Shown in pieces: positions 21,849-32,864 of a stretch of DNA of 64,000 nucleotides. The notes beneath the pieces were generated by a model, which did no database searches, had not been told where the DNA came from, and saw nothing but the letters and a program-made list of their open reading frames with translations. The stretch spans positions 24,672,451-24,736,450 of the forward strand of contig CM043948.1 in the NCBI GenBank assembly GCA_014529385.2, in the 5' to 3' direction. The stretch's first letter is position 1. Every line of letters begins with the position of its first letter. The DNA comes from Adiantum capillus-veneris. Taxonomy: Eukaryota > Streptophyta > Polypodiopsida > Polypodiales > Pteridaceae. Position numbers and translations under genes: made by a program.

Positions 21849-22420
21849 ACGACGTCAGTTTAGCCGTAGCTAGATAGCATTAGTTTAGGGTTTCTCATAG
21901 CTTATGTATCATGAGACGGATTTTATACGTCTTTTTGAACCATGTATATTATTACATTTGTCACCGCAGTTCCTTTTGCCAATCAATTCTTTATGCCTAT
22001 GATGTTGTACAATTGTCATTATTACATTTGCCAATCAATTCATTTTGCCTATGATGTGTACAATTGTCAATTTTACGCTTGTCAATTTTGCAAACAATGC
22101 GTCTTGTGGGTGACTATTTTGGGTCTATTATCTACCCTTGCACTTTTTTTAAAATGTGAATCAAGTACAATATAGTTGATGGGTGGCAGGGCATTCAATG
22201 CCCTGTCACCAAAAAAAAATTCTCTTGGGCGTCGCTATAGACTTCTGTGTAAACATCGCTATAACCGTCGCTATGAGTGTCTCTATATAGCGACGCTTAT
22301 AACGACGCATATAGCGACGCCTATAGCGACGCTCTCGTAGCGACGCTATTAGCGACGGTTTTAGCGACGCCGGGGGTTATAAAAACCCAGTGTATTTCCA
22401 TCGCTAACAGCGTCACAAGA
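21409..22420 (+). mobile_element. Truncated CACTA element, 3' portion
   Basis: Matches 38552-39667 of the element at 34822-39688 almost base for base. It retains the last three exons of the second protein, the AT-rich tail and the subterminal block of 'gcgtcgctat' repeats on both strands (about 22225-22375). It stops at 'gcgtcacaaga', inside the end and before the terminal CCTCTTGTAGTG, and its left end starts abruptly in an exon. Both ends are missing, so it is immobile. Confidence 0.92.
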
Positions 22421-23050
22421 TGCATCAAAAGACTTTTTGATTTCTTCAAAACCTTTTCAAAAGGTAAATATACACATGTTCAAATTACAAAGGGTGAACA
22501 CACATGTTCAAATTTCAAAAGGTTAACAAACATGTTCAAATGGCACACGCACACACATAAACACACAAACACACACTTACTTAACTATTAGAATGAGCAA
22601 AAAATGATTTCATAAGAGGCTCAATTATTGATAAACGTAATCAAGCCATTAATTTCTCATGCATAATCAAAATATGGCATAGAAAGATTCAATTAAAATC
22701 TCTTGTGATGGGCTACTCTTTGATGTGTGTATAGATGTGAAGGCTCCAATGTGTCCAAAGTTGCAATCCCACCAAATGAGAGGGTTTATGCACAATACAA
22801 AGAGTCAAAAAAGAAAAATCATAAACCTAATTGTACCAAGCACTATTGATTACACCAAGCGAGGGTAGTGACTCATTGCAATTACCAAGAACATGCCCAA
22901 ACCTAGATTAAATCAATGCATGTAGATATGCTTATTGTTGCTAAAGAGTCTAAGGGGAAACAATGATTAGCAATTAAGCATATAGGAATGCTCAATCTAG
23001 CATAGAGAATAGAAAGAGACTAGTGTTTATGTTCATGCCAACATGATGAT
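22421..23050. other. No gene seen
   Basis: AT-rich, with a short CA repeat near 22545-22580. On the minus strand this would be the untranslated leader downstream of the LTR/primer site at 23051-23397, but no gag is present. Confidence 0.45.
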
Positions 23051-23063
23051 GGCTCTGATACCA
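23051..23063 (-). other. Primer-binding site, initiator-Met type
   Basis: On the minus strand TGGTATCAGAGCC follows the LTR-like sequence after two bases, an exact match to the plant Copia primer site. Confidence 0.8.
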
Positions 23064-23065
23064 AC

Positions 23066-23397
23066 TATTGAGACTAAGGAGGATATGAAAGAGAAGCATT
23101 CATAGTGTTTGCATACTAATGACAATGTTAATTACACAAGAGAGATAAAGTGGAATGTAAACACAAAAGAAAATTGATTGATACTATCATAAAGTGTGTA
23201 CAAAAGAGCTCATTATATAGATCTAGTGCAATCTTCTTGTCTAGCATCATTGATGACATCATATCTTGGGTGCCTTTATCCACATGTGACCACATGTTTC
23301 TATGCCACCTAGATCACATATTTCTATGCCACCTATGTATCCTAGTAGGATAGAGGAGATACACACCTTCATAGGACAAAGCCCACAATTCTCAACA
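23066..23397 (-). repeat. LTR-like sequence (332 bp), single copy
   Basis: Minus strand begins TGTTGAGAATTG and ends CTCAATA directly before a primer site. It contains 'ctatataatg' as a possible TATA box. No second copy is in the window, so it is either a truncated Copia element or a small nonautonomous one. It abuts the end of the decayed Gypsy pol region. Confidence 0.72.
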
Positions 23398-23746
23398 CCT
23401 TGGTGGGTTTGATGAGAAATTAGTCTACTACATGGATTTCTTCAGGCAATAATAATTTCTCTGAGTGGTTCTTACTCCTCGTAAGCTTGGCTGGGTTGTT
23501 GATGAAGTTTGATTTGAGAGGGTTATTTTGGATATCCATATATGCTTGGGCTTGGTTTCCATGATGGATTTATTTACCCAACTTGTTGTACGTGCTTGTT
23601 TTTGTCTTCTGGTGGCGGTTGAGGCCTGGTTGTAAGTTGCGGTGCTTGTGGGTTTGACTATACATTCCAAATGTGGTCTGTTTATGCCAAGGGAGTGACA
23701 TACTTGGCTCCCTTAAGGTTGTACTACATAGTATTGTCTCGCCAAT

Positions 23747-24160
23747 CTAGAACTGCTTTGTACGTTTGCATATCCATGAAACTCCTAAGATGATTGCTTC
23801 GTTAAGATCTATGTCTACCATGACATAAAATTGAGGTGAAAGCTGGTTGCCATCAATGTTGATTGATATATTGGCTTCTTCTAAGCTAAAAATTGTCCCT
23901 TTATTGACTGTCCTTAGCTTGATTTTGTATGGGGTCACTATCTCATCTAAGAACTTTAGATACGTTGAGTGCTTTATGGCATTGACTCGTACGCCAATAT
24001 CCACAAGTGCACATTTTTTAGATCCATTTGTGAGTTGGACATTGATTTGCACATCCATCTTTCCATGCCAATCTAGATCAATTTGAATTGCTTCAAGAGG
24101 AGAGGATGGTGTTTCCAATTGTTGTATTGGAGCTATATTTTGTGGTTCTTGTTGCTTCAA
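23747..24160 (-). pseudogene. Retropepsin-like domain downstream of Gypsy integrase
   Basis: Aspartic protease-like: CALVDIGVRVNAI (active-site Asp-Thr-Gly expected; here Asp-Ile-Gly), then the flap-like region and the C-terminal hydrophobic-Leu-Gly motif (AIILGVSWI). It is in the same minus-strand frame as the integrase C-terminus at 24311-24532, separated only by a Lys/Gln-rich linker with three stop codons. A protease after integrase is not the normal Gypsy order. It could be a captured or duplicated domain, or the start of a second element joined in frame by chance. Confidence 0.65.
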
Positions 24161-24310
24161 AGTCTACAACTTTGCTTTCTCCTTTCCATGATTTTGAATG
24201 GCTTGAGATTTTTTCTTCCGCTCCTTCGCTTGGTGAATCTTATCGAGCATGTCATCTATTAGAGGTAAATGGCATTTTTTTAATCTATAACCATTGATCT
24301 AATTAGGCGT

Positions 24311-24532
24311 CTACTCTCCCTCTAGTGTTACAAGTTTTACGGCACCACAAGGTGATATGTCGTTGATCAAAAATGGGCAATTACCTTGCTTTTTTGATTT
24401 CTTGGAGTGTTGCTTCAAGGTATAGAATAATACATCGTCTCTTTTTTGAAGCTCCTTTATCACGTGTTGATCATGAAATTCTTTCATTTGTCGTTTTTGT
24501 GCATGTATGGATGCAATAGCCTTGAGTTGCAA
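24311..24532 (-). pseudogene. pol: Gypsy integrase C-terminal tail
   Basis: Text such as FHDQHVIKELQKRDDVL and INDISPCGAVKLVTLEGE matches the usual Gypsy region after the integrase core that binds DNA. It continues in frame past a TAG to NGYRLKK, the typical end of Gypsy pol. Confidence 0.8.
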
Positions 24533-24542
24533 TTCATCTTAG

Positions 24543-24737
24543 TTATGCAACTCTCCCCGAAAACTCATGTCCATTCCATCCTAAGTCCTCTACCACTTGT
24601 AGTGCAAGAACCAAGAATTTAAAGGGTATTATGGCATTAATGCCAAACAACAAATTGAAAGATGTTGTTCCTAGTTTTGTTTTGTATGCTAGCCTATACA
24701 TCCTAAGAGTTGAATGTAATTTCTGGTCTTGATCCAC
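24543..24737 (-). pseudogene. pol: Gypsy integrase core, C-terminal part
   Basis: MYRLAYKTKLGTTSFNLLFG corresponds to the ALWAYRT...T-PF-LVFG motif that follows the catalytic Glu. The segment between here and 25019 is too decayed to show the middle of the core. Confidence 0.78.
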
Positions 24738-25018
24738 TCTGAACTCGTTTACAATTTTGTGAGCACGGTGAATAAAATTTTGTTTGTGCTTTCAGCTTGT
24801 TTGTTTTCTTGAGGGTGATATGGAAATGCTTTGAATGGAGCATCATAAATTCTTGCAATAGATAGTCAAGCATATCTTTTATGAAGTGAGTCCCTTAATA
24901 ACTCGCTATCTCAATCAAAATCCTATAGCGGTTGAAGATGTTTTTATATAAGAATTGCGTTGTCTTTTTGGCACTGTTCTTTTGTGTTGCTTTGTATTCT
25001 ACCCATTTGGTCAAATAA

Positions 25019-25246
25019 TCAATGGTCCCTATGATGTATTGAGCATGTTTTATACGCTAGTGGTGTGATAGGTTTAACAAAATCTATCCCCCACTTGGCA
25101 AAAGCTTGTGCACCCATAATCCTTCGTAATGGAATTTCAATGCATTGCATAGATGATTTTGTGTGTTGGCAATCCTCACATTGCTTCACATATTGTTTTA
25201 CATCCATGTACAGAGTTGGCCACCAAATTCCCGCAATAAGTATCAC
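25019..25246 (-). pseudogene. pol: Gypsy integrase zinc finger and first catalytic Asp
   Basis: WWPTLYMDVKQYVKQCEDCQ is the HHCC finger end (CEDC), followed by AKWGIDFVKPI, which holds the first Asp of the DDE triad. Reading continues at lower coordinates into 24543-24737 with frame breaks. Confidence 0.85.
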
Positions 25247-25924
25247 TTTTGCAGTTTTGTCTACAAAAAAGTGACCTCTTGTCAGATTGGACGTGCTTGC
25301 TTAAGAATTGGTATGTACTTGCTTTTTGCGATAGAGATTCACAAGTTGTTATCAATCCCCCTCCAATAAAGGTGATTTTCAATCATGACATAGTTTTTTG
25401 CTTCTCTTTGGATTGCGTTGTTTGGATCAATTCATGTTTGTTGACGAGACTTCTATTTCTATGTAATCCACAATGTATTTACCCCACTTGGGTGCTTCTG
25501 CTATTCTAAACATTGTAGCATGTTTGATTGGCGTCTAAATTGTACAAGTATCACATGAGCTAACGTAGTTGTGGACACTTTTCTATATATGAGACCAACA
25601 CACCCCAAGTCGCATCAATCTCTGCAGTGTTTGCGTTTTTGCATTATGAATTCCCCTCGTTTGCATGTGAAGTTTCCTCGAGTACAAATATTTCTCCAAT
25701 GGCTCTATATATAACCTCAGCATCCCATCCTTCCCATTATTTTATAGCCATCCTGCTATTAGCATAAGCAGGCATCTCAATGACTGATGGCTACCTGTCA
25801 ATCTATAGAGAACCAATGGTGAGCAATGAAATTACATGTTTGATCCACCTCGGTATCATCTATATATTAAAAAAATATGAGTTTGGCATGTCATCGTCAA
25901 TTCCAAGAGGTGCCTCTCTATGAA
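25247..25924 (-). pseudogene. Decayed linker between RNase H and integrase
   Basis: No open frame of use. Position and strand place it between RNase H and integrase of the same pol region, so it is taken as eroded pol sequence. Confidence 0.5.
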
Positions 25925-26560
25925 TCAATCGAGAAAATGGTCTGCCCTCTGATGAGTAGTCTCTTTTTTTACCACTACAGTGAAATCAAACTCTAGCAAT
26001 ATAGTAAACCATCCAACAATTTGTCCAATATTGCATGGTTTGTTCACCAAATACAATAGTATTTTGTGGTCCACAAAAAATACATATTTGTTTGCGAGAA
26101 GGTAATGTCTAAAGTTTTTGATGGCATAGATCATTCCCAAACTTCTCTTTTAGTGGCTATGTAATCTTGCTCCACACTATTGAGTTGTTTACCGGAGTAA
26201 TATATTGAAAAAATCCATATTGTTCTCTCAAAGTTGTGCTAAGATGCATCCAATTGCATATGCTGGCACATCTATGTGGACATGAAAGATCTTGTTCCAA
26301 TCAAGAGCTTTTAAAATTGGAGCAAAAATTAGTCTTTGCTTCAACTGTTGTAACACTTTTTTACTTTCTTCAGTACACTCAAACTTTATGATGAGAGCAT
26401 AGAGAGGTTTTACAATGACTGCATACATATAGATAACATCCAAGACTTGAACCTCTCTCACTTTGTGGGTCTTGGAAGAGAAACAATGACTTGTATCTTC
26501 TCAAGCTTTGAGGAAATGCCATTTTTGGACACAATGTGTCCAAAGATATTCCCATGTCTT
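25925..26560 (-). pseudogene. pol: Gypsy RT thumb and RNase H (broken)
   Basis: From high to low coordinates: RT connection text GHIVSKNGIS (near 26530), KPLYALI, the RNase H opening VHIDVPAYAIGCILAQ (near 26250), then IYAIKNFRHYLLANKYVFFV and the WFTILLEFDFTV end (25930-26140). Stops and frame changes between 26140 and 26461. The first half of RT lies next door on the opposite strand. Confidence 0.87.
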
Positions 26561-26751
26561 ACCATGGAGACACATTTTCAAGATTCAAATAGATGAGATT
26601 GGATCTCACTGAAGAGGAAGAGCAACTTTTAATATCTACTCTCAAACATAATAGAAATGTGTTAGTTTGGTCGTACAAAGTGCTTAAGGGAGTAGACTCA
26701 AACATATATCAACACACAATAACCCTTAAGAGTGTTTCTAAGCCGTGCAAA

Positions 26752-26863
26752 CAATGTCTCTATCCTTACAATCAGACACTTGTGAAGAGAATCAAAGAAG
26801 AGATAGGCAACGTCTCTATACTTACAATGAGATATTTGCAAAAAGAATCAAAGAAGAGATAGA
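26752..26863 (+). repeat. 56-bp tandem duplication inside RT
   Basis: Copy 1 starts 'caatgtctctatccttac' at 26752 and copy 2 'caacgtctctatacttac' at 26808; both end 'atcaaagaagagatag'. The period is not a multiple of three, so it shifts the frame. Confidence 0.88.
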
Positions 26864-26949
26864 CAAGCTTAAAGAGATAGAGTTTATCTACAATATCAAA
26901 CACACAAAATGGGTGTCATCAATCGTGGTAGTGCCCAAAAAGAATGGTA

Positions 26950-27067
<118 letters not shown>

Positions 27068-27450
27068 CTTAAGTAGGTAAATGCTGCCACGATAAGAGAA
27101 AATTGTCCCTTACCCATCACAGATCATGTGGTTGAGAGAGTTGCAGGCAATGAAACTTATAGCTTTCTTGATGGCTTTTCGGGCTATAATTAGCTCACAA
27201 TAAAGCTAGAGGATTAGCACAAAATGGATTTTGCAACAAAACGAAGTATATTTGCTTATAGGGTGATGCCATTGCGGTTTGACCAATGCACCTGCCACAT
27301 TCTAGAGGTTGATGAGTCACACATTCAAATAATATCTAAGATAATTCTTAGAAATTTATATGGATGACCTGTGTGTGCATTGTTCAATGAGAAATGAACA
27401 TATCGAGCACTTGAAGAAGATCTCCATAGAGTGCAAAACTTTGGCTATGT

Positions 27451-28109
27451 AAGCCGGTTCTGATTCTTCTCTAGGTTAAGCTAGATCAATTCTCTTTGCA
27501 TTTTCAGGCCCAGCATACAATGTACTTGGTTCCTTAAGCTCTCTTATTGGTTGCTGAATCATAATTTGCCTATCTTGGCTGGTGTACTTTTTATAGTGAG
27601 AGGGTGTGTCAAATTTTTGTGTGTTGAAACACTCTTCAGTTTCCATATCCATTGTCCAGGTTTCTTTTAGAGTCTATTTCAATTTTTGATATTCGTGTTT
27701 TTGTTCAGTTTTGGATATTTTTGCTGATGTTTTTTCTACCTTTTTCGGTTTTATTTTTCTTTTCTTCTTTGGGTTTGTCCATAGAGACACTAACTTCAAT
27801 GGCCTTTGTGTGATTTTGTCTCGGACACAGTCATCTACTCCTATGAGCATGAGATACTACATTTTTCTCATCAATCAAGGCGTTGGTTCTCGAGTAGATT
27901 TTGTTGATTTCTTACTTATTTTATATGGTATCTCATTTGTCTCTTCAATTTTCGGTTGGAAAAGTCATAGAAGATGGCCTTGCTTTGTTTAGGTTTGTCC
28001 TCATTTTTTGAGCTACATGTGAGCTCATCCTTTATATCATTTCCTAGTTCATCACTCCGCGAGTCATACTAAACTCCTCATCGTCATTGTCACTTGTGTT
28101 GATCCTTGT
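27451..28109 (-). pseudogene. Decayed spacer between protease and RT
   Basis: Minus-strand fragments such as TRINTSDNDDEEFSMT (near 28070) look like post-protease polyprotein; the remainder is stop-rich. Confidence 0.45.
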
Positions 28110-28860
28110 TGTTACACACTTATGTCTTCAGTAGAGATGGTCATAGCCCCAATCTTGAACCATTTTGAGTTGACACATAAATGGTCACCCCAAATAACCT
28201 CAAAGTTGTTGCTTTCCCCAAAGTCTACTATGGTAGAAGTATGTTCGTACTCAATTCTAGCAGAAGTATGTTTTTACTCAATTCCACAAGAAGATACAAT
28301 TATCTATTCGAGCATAACCAAGGGCTCTCTACAAATTCATCTTCTAGTTGCAATTTCATATGTGTTTTCCTGAGAGCTAGTCTTTCACACTTCTCACCAT
28401 ATTTTCGTGGTTGCGATGGCTACCCTAGATGTCAAATATAGCTATCATTTTCACTACGTTGTACTCAAGTGGTAAGGTAGTTTTTCCTTCTTCTCCTTCA
28501 CAATACTCACCCACCTTACTCAATGGTACATGCTTTGCTTTTGGTTTCTCAGGCCGAGTCCTATCTATGTTTTCATTTGCACGTATATTGTGTGGAGGGA
28601 AGCCCATCTTTTCTAAGTTTTTGCCCATTTTGACTCCATAAATGTGGTCAGATCTTCATAAGTTTTGCAAGATTGATGGTGCATCGTATAGGAGTTGATA
28701 TCAATTTGTGTAGGCTTTTTGTGTCTATCATTTGTGGAATTGGACTCCATTGAGATGGCACAATTTTCACCTCTAACTTCGTCTCAAGTTCCCCTCTAAA
28801 ATAACGTAAAGTCGTTAAGGTTTCTAGCTTACGCTCCATAGATACTTATGTCCCTGCATC
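28110..28860 (-). pseudogene. Gypsy gag end and protease (broken)
   Basis: Minus strand: SQWSPIPQM and MGFPPHNIRANENI, then the protease region HVPLSKVGEYCEGEEG, TTLPLEYN, MIAIFD (active-site region, 28425-28440) and, after frameshifts, IATTKIW and an 'FG' motif near 28190. This is the pre-RT part of a Gypsy polyprotein in the expected position upstream of RT. The protease is here in its normal place, so the second one at 23747 is extra. Confidence 0.65.
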
Positions 28861-28996
28861 TCCGTACAATGATTGTATATCCCTAGGATAAATCTCATGG
28901 TCCATGTTGATTTTCAACACTGCCATATTTTTTATTTTTGATTACTTTCCAAAAGGATTGCAGCCATGCCTCATCCACTTCAGGAGTCAATGATAT

Positions 28997-29288
28997 TTGT
29001 TAGGAGCGTGGCTATGGAGGGTGATGGAGTTTAGATCCCATGGCGAGCAGAAGGTAGAAAAGCATAAGGATGAGAGAGAGAGAGAGAGAGATAGAGAGAG
29101 AGCTAGACGCAGAAAGGAGAAACACACTATATTATTTGAAAAAATCCTTTTTACATATATATATAGATATATTAGCCATGAGTATTAGCCACTCCTTTAT
29201 TCATGCAAGCTCCTCTTAAGTAATGTGCAATTGCATGCCACAGGAATGTGTTCCCACAAATTCGACCAGGTGGGCTTGAAACCTAACA
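28997..29288 (-). repeat. 3' LTR of gag-only element
   Basis: Plus-strand ends TGTTAGG and CCTAACA. Contains a GA repeat (about 29070-29102) and an AT tract (29155-29172). Confidence 0.9.
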
Positions 29289-29290
29289 AT

Positions 29291-29304
29291 CCCCCCCTGA
29301 AGCC
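29291..29304 (-). other. Polypurine tract of gag-only element
   Basis: Minus strand GGCTTCAGGGGGGG, two bases from the LTR. Confidence 0.7.
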
Positions 29305-29656
29305 CAAACTAGATATACCACTTCTATGATATCTCGAGTTTTGGTGTACTCGTCAACCGTGAGTTTTAGGTTCTCTCACAACCAAGGATTTTGGTGTGTC
29401 CATAAGCTGGTGCTATGACAATGAAAACCCCCCCTTTAACAGATAGGGTGTAGGTTGAAAAATTAGCTACCAACAAATGGAGTATTTGGTTCACTACCAA
29501 AGCTTGGGTTTAAGGTGTACCCAATAACCTCCTGAGAAGTGACAAAAATAGGACTTGAACAAAAACTGGTAGTTTGGTAGGTCTTACCACTCATGTGTGG
29601 CAATGTCTATAGCCCGTACTATTTATTTTGACTAGGAAAAACATGAAAGAGTTGAT

Positions 29657-30560
29657 CTAAAAAACATCATTGTCAATAGAAAATATTTGAGATTTGGTGT
29701 CTCCATTAGTCACATGAAATCTGATTTCTACCCTTTTGAAGACATTTATTTGAAGAATGATTTGTCTTACCAGAATGAACACAAGGATTCTTCTTGAAAT
29801 AGTCCTTTGTCTGGTGATTTTTGCGCCCACAAATGGCACAAGATTTGGTATCAATGGATGGTTGAGTTGAAGCTGAGGTAGAAACACAATTAGTGACTGC
29901 ACAGGCACTGGGAGTACCAAAAGAACGGATGGGGGATATTGCAGGGGAGACTGTATATGCACTAGGAATAATGGGAGAATTGGTACGGGATACCCTTCTT
30001 TCTTCTCCCTGCAATGAATTGATGATACCATCCAAGGAGGGTAGCGGATCTTTCTCTTTTAAAACAATAACAATCTAATGGAATTTATCAAGCAAAACAA
30101 CTATGAGATCTTCTTCTGGCATCGGGGCTTTGACATAAACAAGTTGAGTTTTAATACTCCTCAATCGGTAACTAAAGATGTAATGTTTTCATTGGCATGC
30201 ATAGCAAGAGAGTACAACTCCATCTTTAGACTCATCATTGAATACTTAGCTTTAGCACCAAAAACCTTCTCTAGCTGTATCCAGCAGCACTAGAAGATTG
30301 CACGTCATTCAAGTAGTGAATAAAATCATCTTCGAGAGATGTCAGAATAATACCTAATGCTTGCTTGTCCTTGTGTTGCTGCTTGACAAAGAGTGCTCTC
30401 GTAACAAAGCAGCGAATGTGCTTGATTCATCGGTTGATAAGGGTTTCACGACACTCCACACGTTCTTCCGCATCAGATTTTCCTTCACTTTGATTTTCCA
30501 CTTTTGAAGCCATGCTTGATTAATTTCTGATATGACCACTATCGTTGACAAGCTTCAAAC
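29657..30560 (-). pseudogene. gag: Copia-type Gag, sole gene of the nested element (broken)
   Basis: Minus-strand segments from high to low: start near 30505 (MASKVENQSEG), then DKQALGIILTSLEDDFIHYL (~30340), KYSMMSLKMELYSLAM and ENITSLVTD (~30200), SLQGEERRVS (~30010) and two zinc-knuckle-like repeats, CAICGRKNHQTKDY and CVHSGKTNHSSNKC (~29780), each with one zinc ligand changed. At least three frame changes or stops. Related Copia Gags have this order. Its partner Pol must have come from another element. Confidence 0.75.
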
Positions 30561-31055
30561 TTGATTTGTCTTTCTTCGAAGAGTTGGTAAATATTGATGG
30601 CAATTTTAAAAGTTGGTGCCTTTGCTAATAGTTTAATTTATTTATTTTTTCTCCAACTCAACAAATTTACTTCAAATTGTTGATAATAAAACCGCAAGTT
30701 CATAAGTGTCCGATCTTTGAGTGCGAGGAATACCTTCTAGGTCAAGGCCAGTTCGACGTGCCAACAAAAGGTGTCTTTTGTGTGAATAACCTCTTGAGCA
30801 AGGCCAAAGAAGGTGTCTTTGGTAAAACCAATGTGAAAATAAAATAAAACCTTTGTAGCTGAGTCGAGCAGTCTAGAAGAACGAATAGCATCGATGCCAT
30901 TTTGCTTCAGGGCGTCCAATAGAGGTGAAATTAGGAGACGATGTAGTGTCGAGGTTCTCTTCTTGGGCTAGGGCAAGCCTGTTGACAATGGCTGTGACAA
31001 AATCCGTGCAGGTGGACGAAGCAATTTTTGCCTCTATAAGTGATTTTTCCCACAA
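30561..31055 (-). other. Leader of gag-only element
   Basis: Between the primer site and gag. No convincing coding potential. Confidence 0.5.
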
Positions 31056-31069
31056 GGCTCTGATACCAG
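31056..31069 (-). other. Primer-binding site of gag-only element
   Basis: Minus strand CTGGTATCAGAGCC, directly next to the LTR end CTAACA; exact initiator-Met type site. Confidence 0.85.
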
Positions 31070-31342
31070 TGTTAGGAGCGTGGCTATGGAGGGTGATGGC
31101 GTGAAGAGCCCATGGCAAGCAGAAGGTAGAAAAGTAGAAGGACGAGAGAGAGAGTTCGACATGGCAAGGAGAAACATGCTATATTATTTGATAAAATCCT
31201 TTTTACATATATATATATATATATATTGGCCATGAGTATTAGCCACTCCTTTATTCATGCAAGCTCCTCTTAACTAATATACAATTGCATGCCACAAGAA
31301 TGTGTTCCTACAAATTTGACCAAGTGGGCTTGAAACCGAGCA
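31070..31342 (-). repeat. 5' LTR of gag-only element
   Basis: Matches 28997-29288 with many substitutions and a different AT tract (31207-31226), so this insertion is old. The outer end reads CCGAGCA instead of CCTAACA. Confidence 0.88.
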
Positions 31343-31949
31343 AAATCTCCTAAGATTTGGCCTCATCCATTGTGTTTGCGACCATCCTTGTATCCAATGA
31401 CTTTTTATTCCGTGGTTAAGCTGGTTTCATTTTTTTTTCTTATAGTGTGCTTTCACCTTTTTTTTGAGGTACAAGCACTACTTGTTCTGGGATGTTGAAT
31501 TTGTGTAGCTGCATTAGAGCTTGGGATGTCTCTATGAGCCCTTTGTACATTTTCAACCATTTTGTTTCAACTTCTGGATGCAAATATGTTAACAATATCA
31601 ATTAAAGTGTCTGATTGTTTTTCAATCTTGCCTCATAGGCATGCATCATGGTGCTCGTTTACTTTCTCAACCAAGATTGAACCACCCAATACGGTTTTTG
31701 ACTTATTCTTTTTTTCACGTTTGAGTTGTTCTCTTGTTTGATTTAGTTATGTTTCTAAGTCCATCTTTTTAGTTAGACACTTTGCTTTCATTCTGTCTCT
31801 CTTTGCTTTCCACAATTTGTTGAGTCCATACTAATAAGCTTTCAAACTCGGTTTGTTCTAGAGGTTTTGGTTCATCTACATTTGGTGTACTTTTAGCTGC
31901 TTGAACTTAATCTCGAGTCATCACCTTGACAGGAACTCTTGGCTCTGAC
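31343..31949 (-). other. No gene seen
   Basis: Stop-rich in all frames; by position it is part of the decayed minus-strand Gypsy gag region. Confidence 0.4.
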
Positions 31950-32172
31950 TCAAATCTGTTGGAGCAAGGTAAAACCCCAATGACATTCACAGGTGCCTTT
32001 CCCATGTTTTTTTGGATTCTTTGCACAATGTTGGGTCGTTTTCTTTTCCACATCCCTCACAAAATCCAAAGATTTTAATTCTCTCGCCCTTGTGTGGACA
32101 AACTCGTGCCCAATGTTTACCTCCACATTCATAGCATGGACCTTTTGATTGGGCAATTGGTGGTGCCCCCAT
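31950..32172 (-). pseudogene. gag: Gypsy Gag zinc knuckles
   Basis: Minus strand CYECGGKHWARVCP is a CCHC knuckle, followed by FCEGCGKENDPTLC, a second Cys-rich motif of the kind seen in some large plant Gypsy Gags. The two motifs are close together and in one frame. Confidence 0.72.
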
Positions 32173-32864
32173 CAGTTATTCTATCCTAAGAGGATATCCT
32201 CTAGGTTTTTAAATTTGGTTTGTTATGAACATGAGCGTGTTTTTTTCCATTGTATATTGGTTTCTTGTTGTTTGAGCCACATAGGAAGGTTTTGTAGCCT
32301 CATCTGGACTACCTAAAAAGGAAAATCCTCGGTGGTATATGCTACCCCCTCAGGCTCTCTCATATGAGTTCCTATAGGCTCCTCATAATAGACAATTATG
32401 GCATCGTTTGCTGACTCCTGAGTGGTTTCACCTCTTAAACATGTAAAGTTTACCACATGAAATGAATGGGTTTTCTAATTTTCAAAATCTCAAAATTTTA
32501 ACAGGAATATATTAACAAGAGGGGATTTTTACTTAATTTTAGAGAAAAAACCGTAAGTTTTTGAAGATAAAAGGGTCATTTTATTACCTTAAGCAGCATG
32601 TAAATAAAATGTTTTTTAATACCCTTTGAACGCATGTTATATGAATATTTTCTCAAAGGAGCACCCCTCAAGTACGGGCTATGTGTTTTGAGCAATGGCT
32701 CTATTGTCTTGAAGTAAACGTGGCTCTTGGCCCAACACATGTTGTGTTTTGTCTCCCCCTTGTGATGTAATGTTGGGTCCTATCTGATACCTCAGAGATG
32801 GTGGGAATGGTTGCACCACTAGAGGTCCATACGGACTTTTGCTAACACTCATTCATATCATGGT

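Larger units (their letters stand above)
28997..31342 (-). mobile_element. Gag-only Copia-type LTR element, nested
   Basis: Two LTRs (28997-29288 and 31070-31342) in direct orientation, a minus-strand primer site directly inside the right LTR and a polypurine tract directly inside the left one. The 1.78-kb interior carries Copia gag but no protease, RT or integrase. It lies inside the decayed Gypsy region. No target-site duplication is evident (left flank ATATT, right flank AAATC). Confidence 0.88.
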
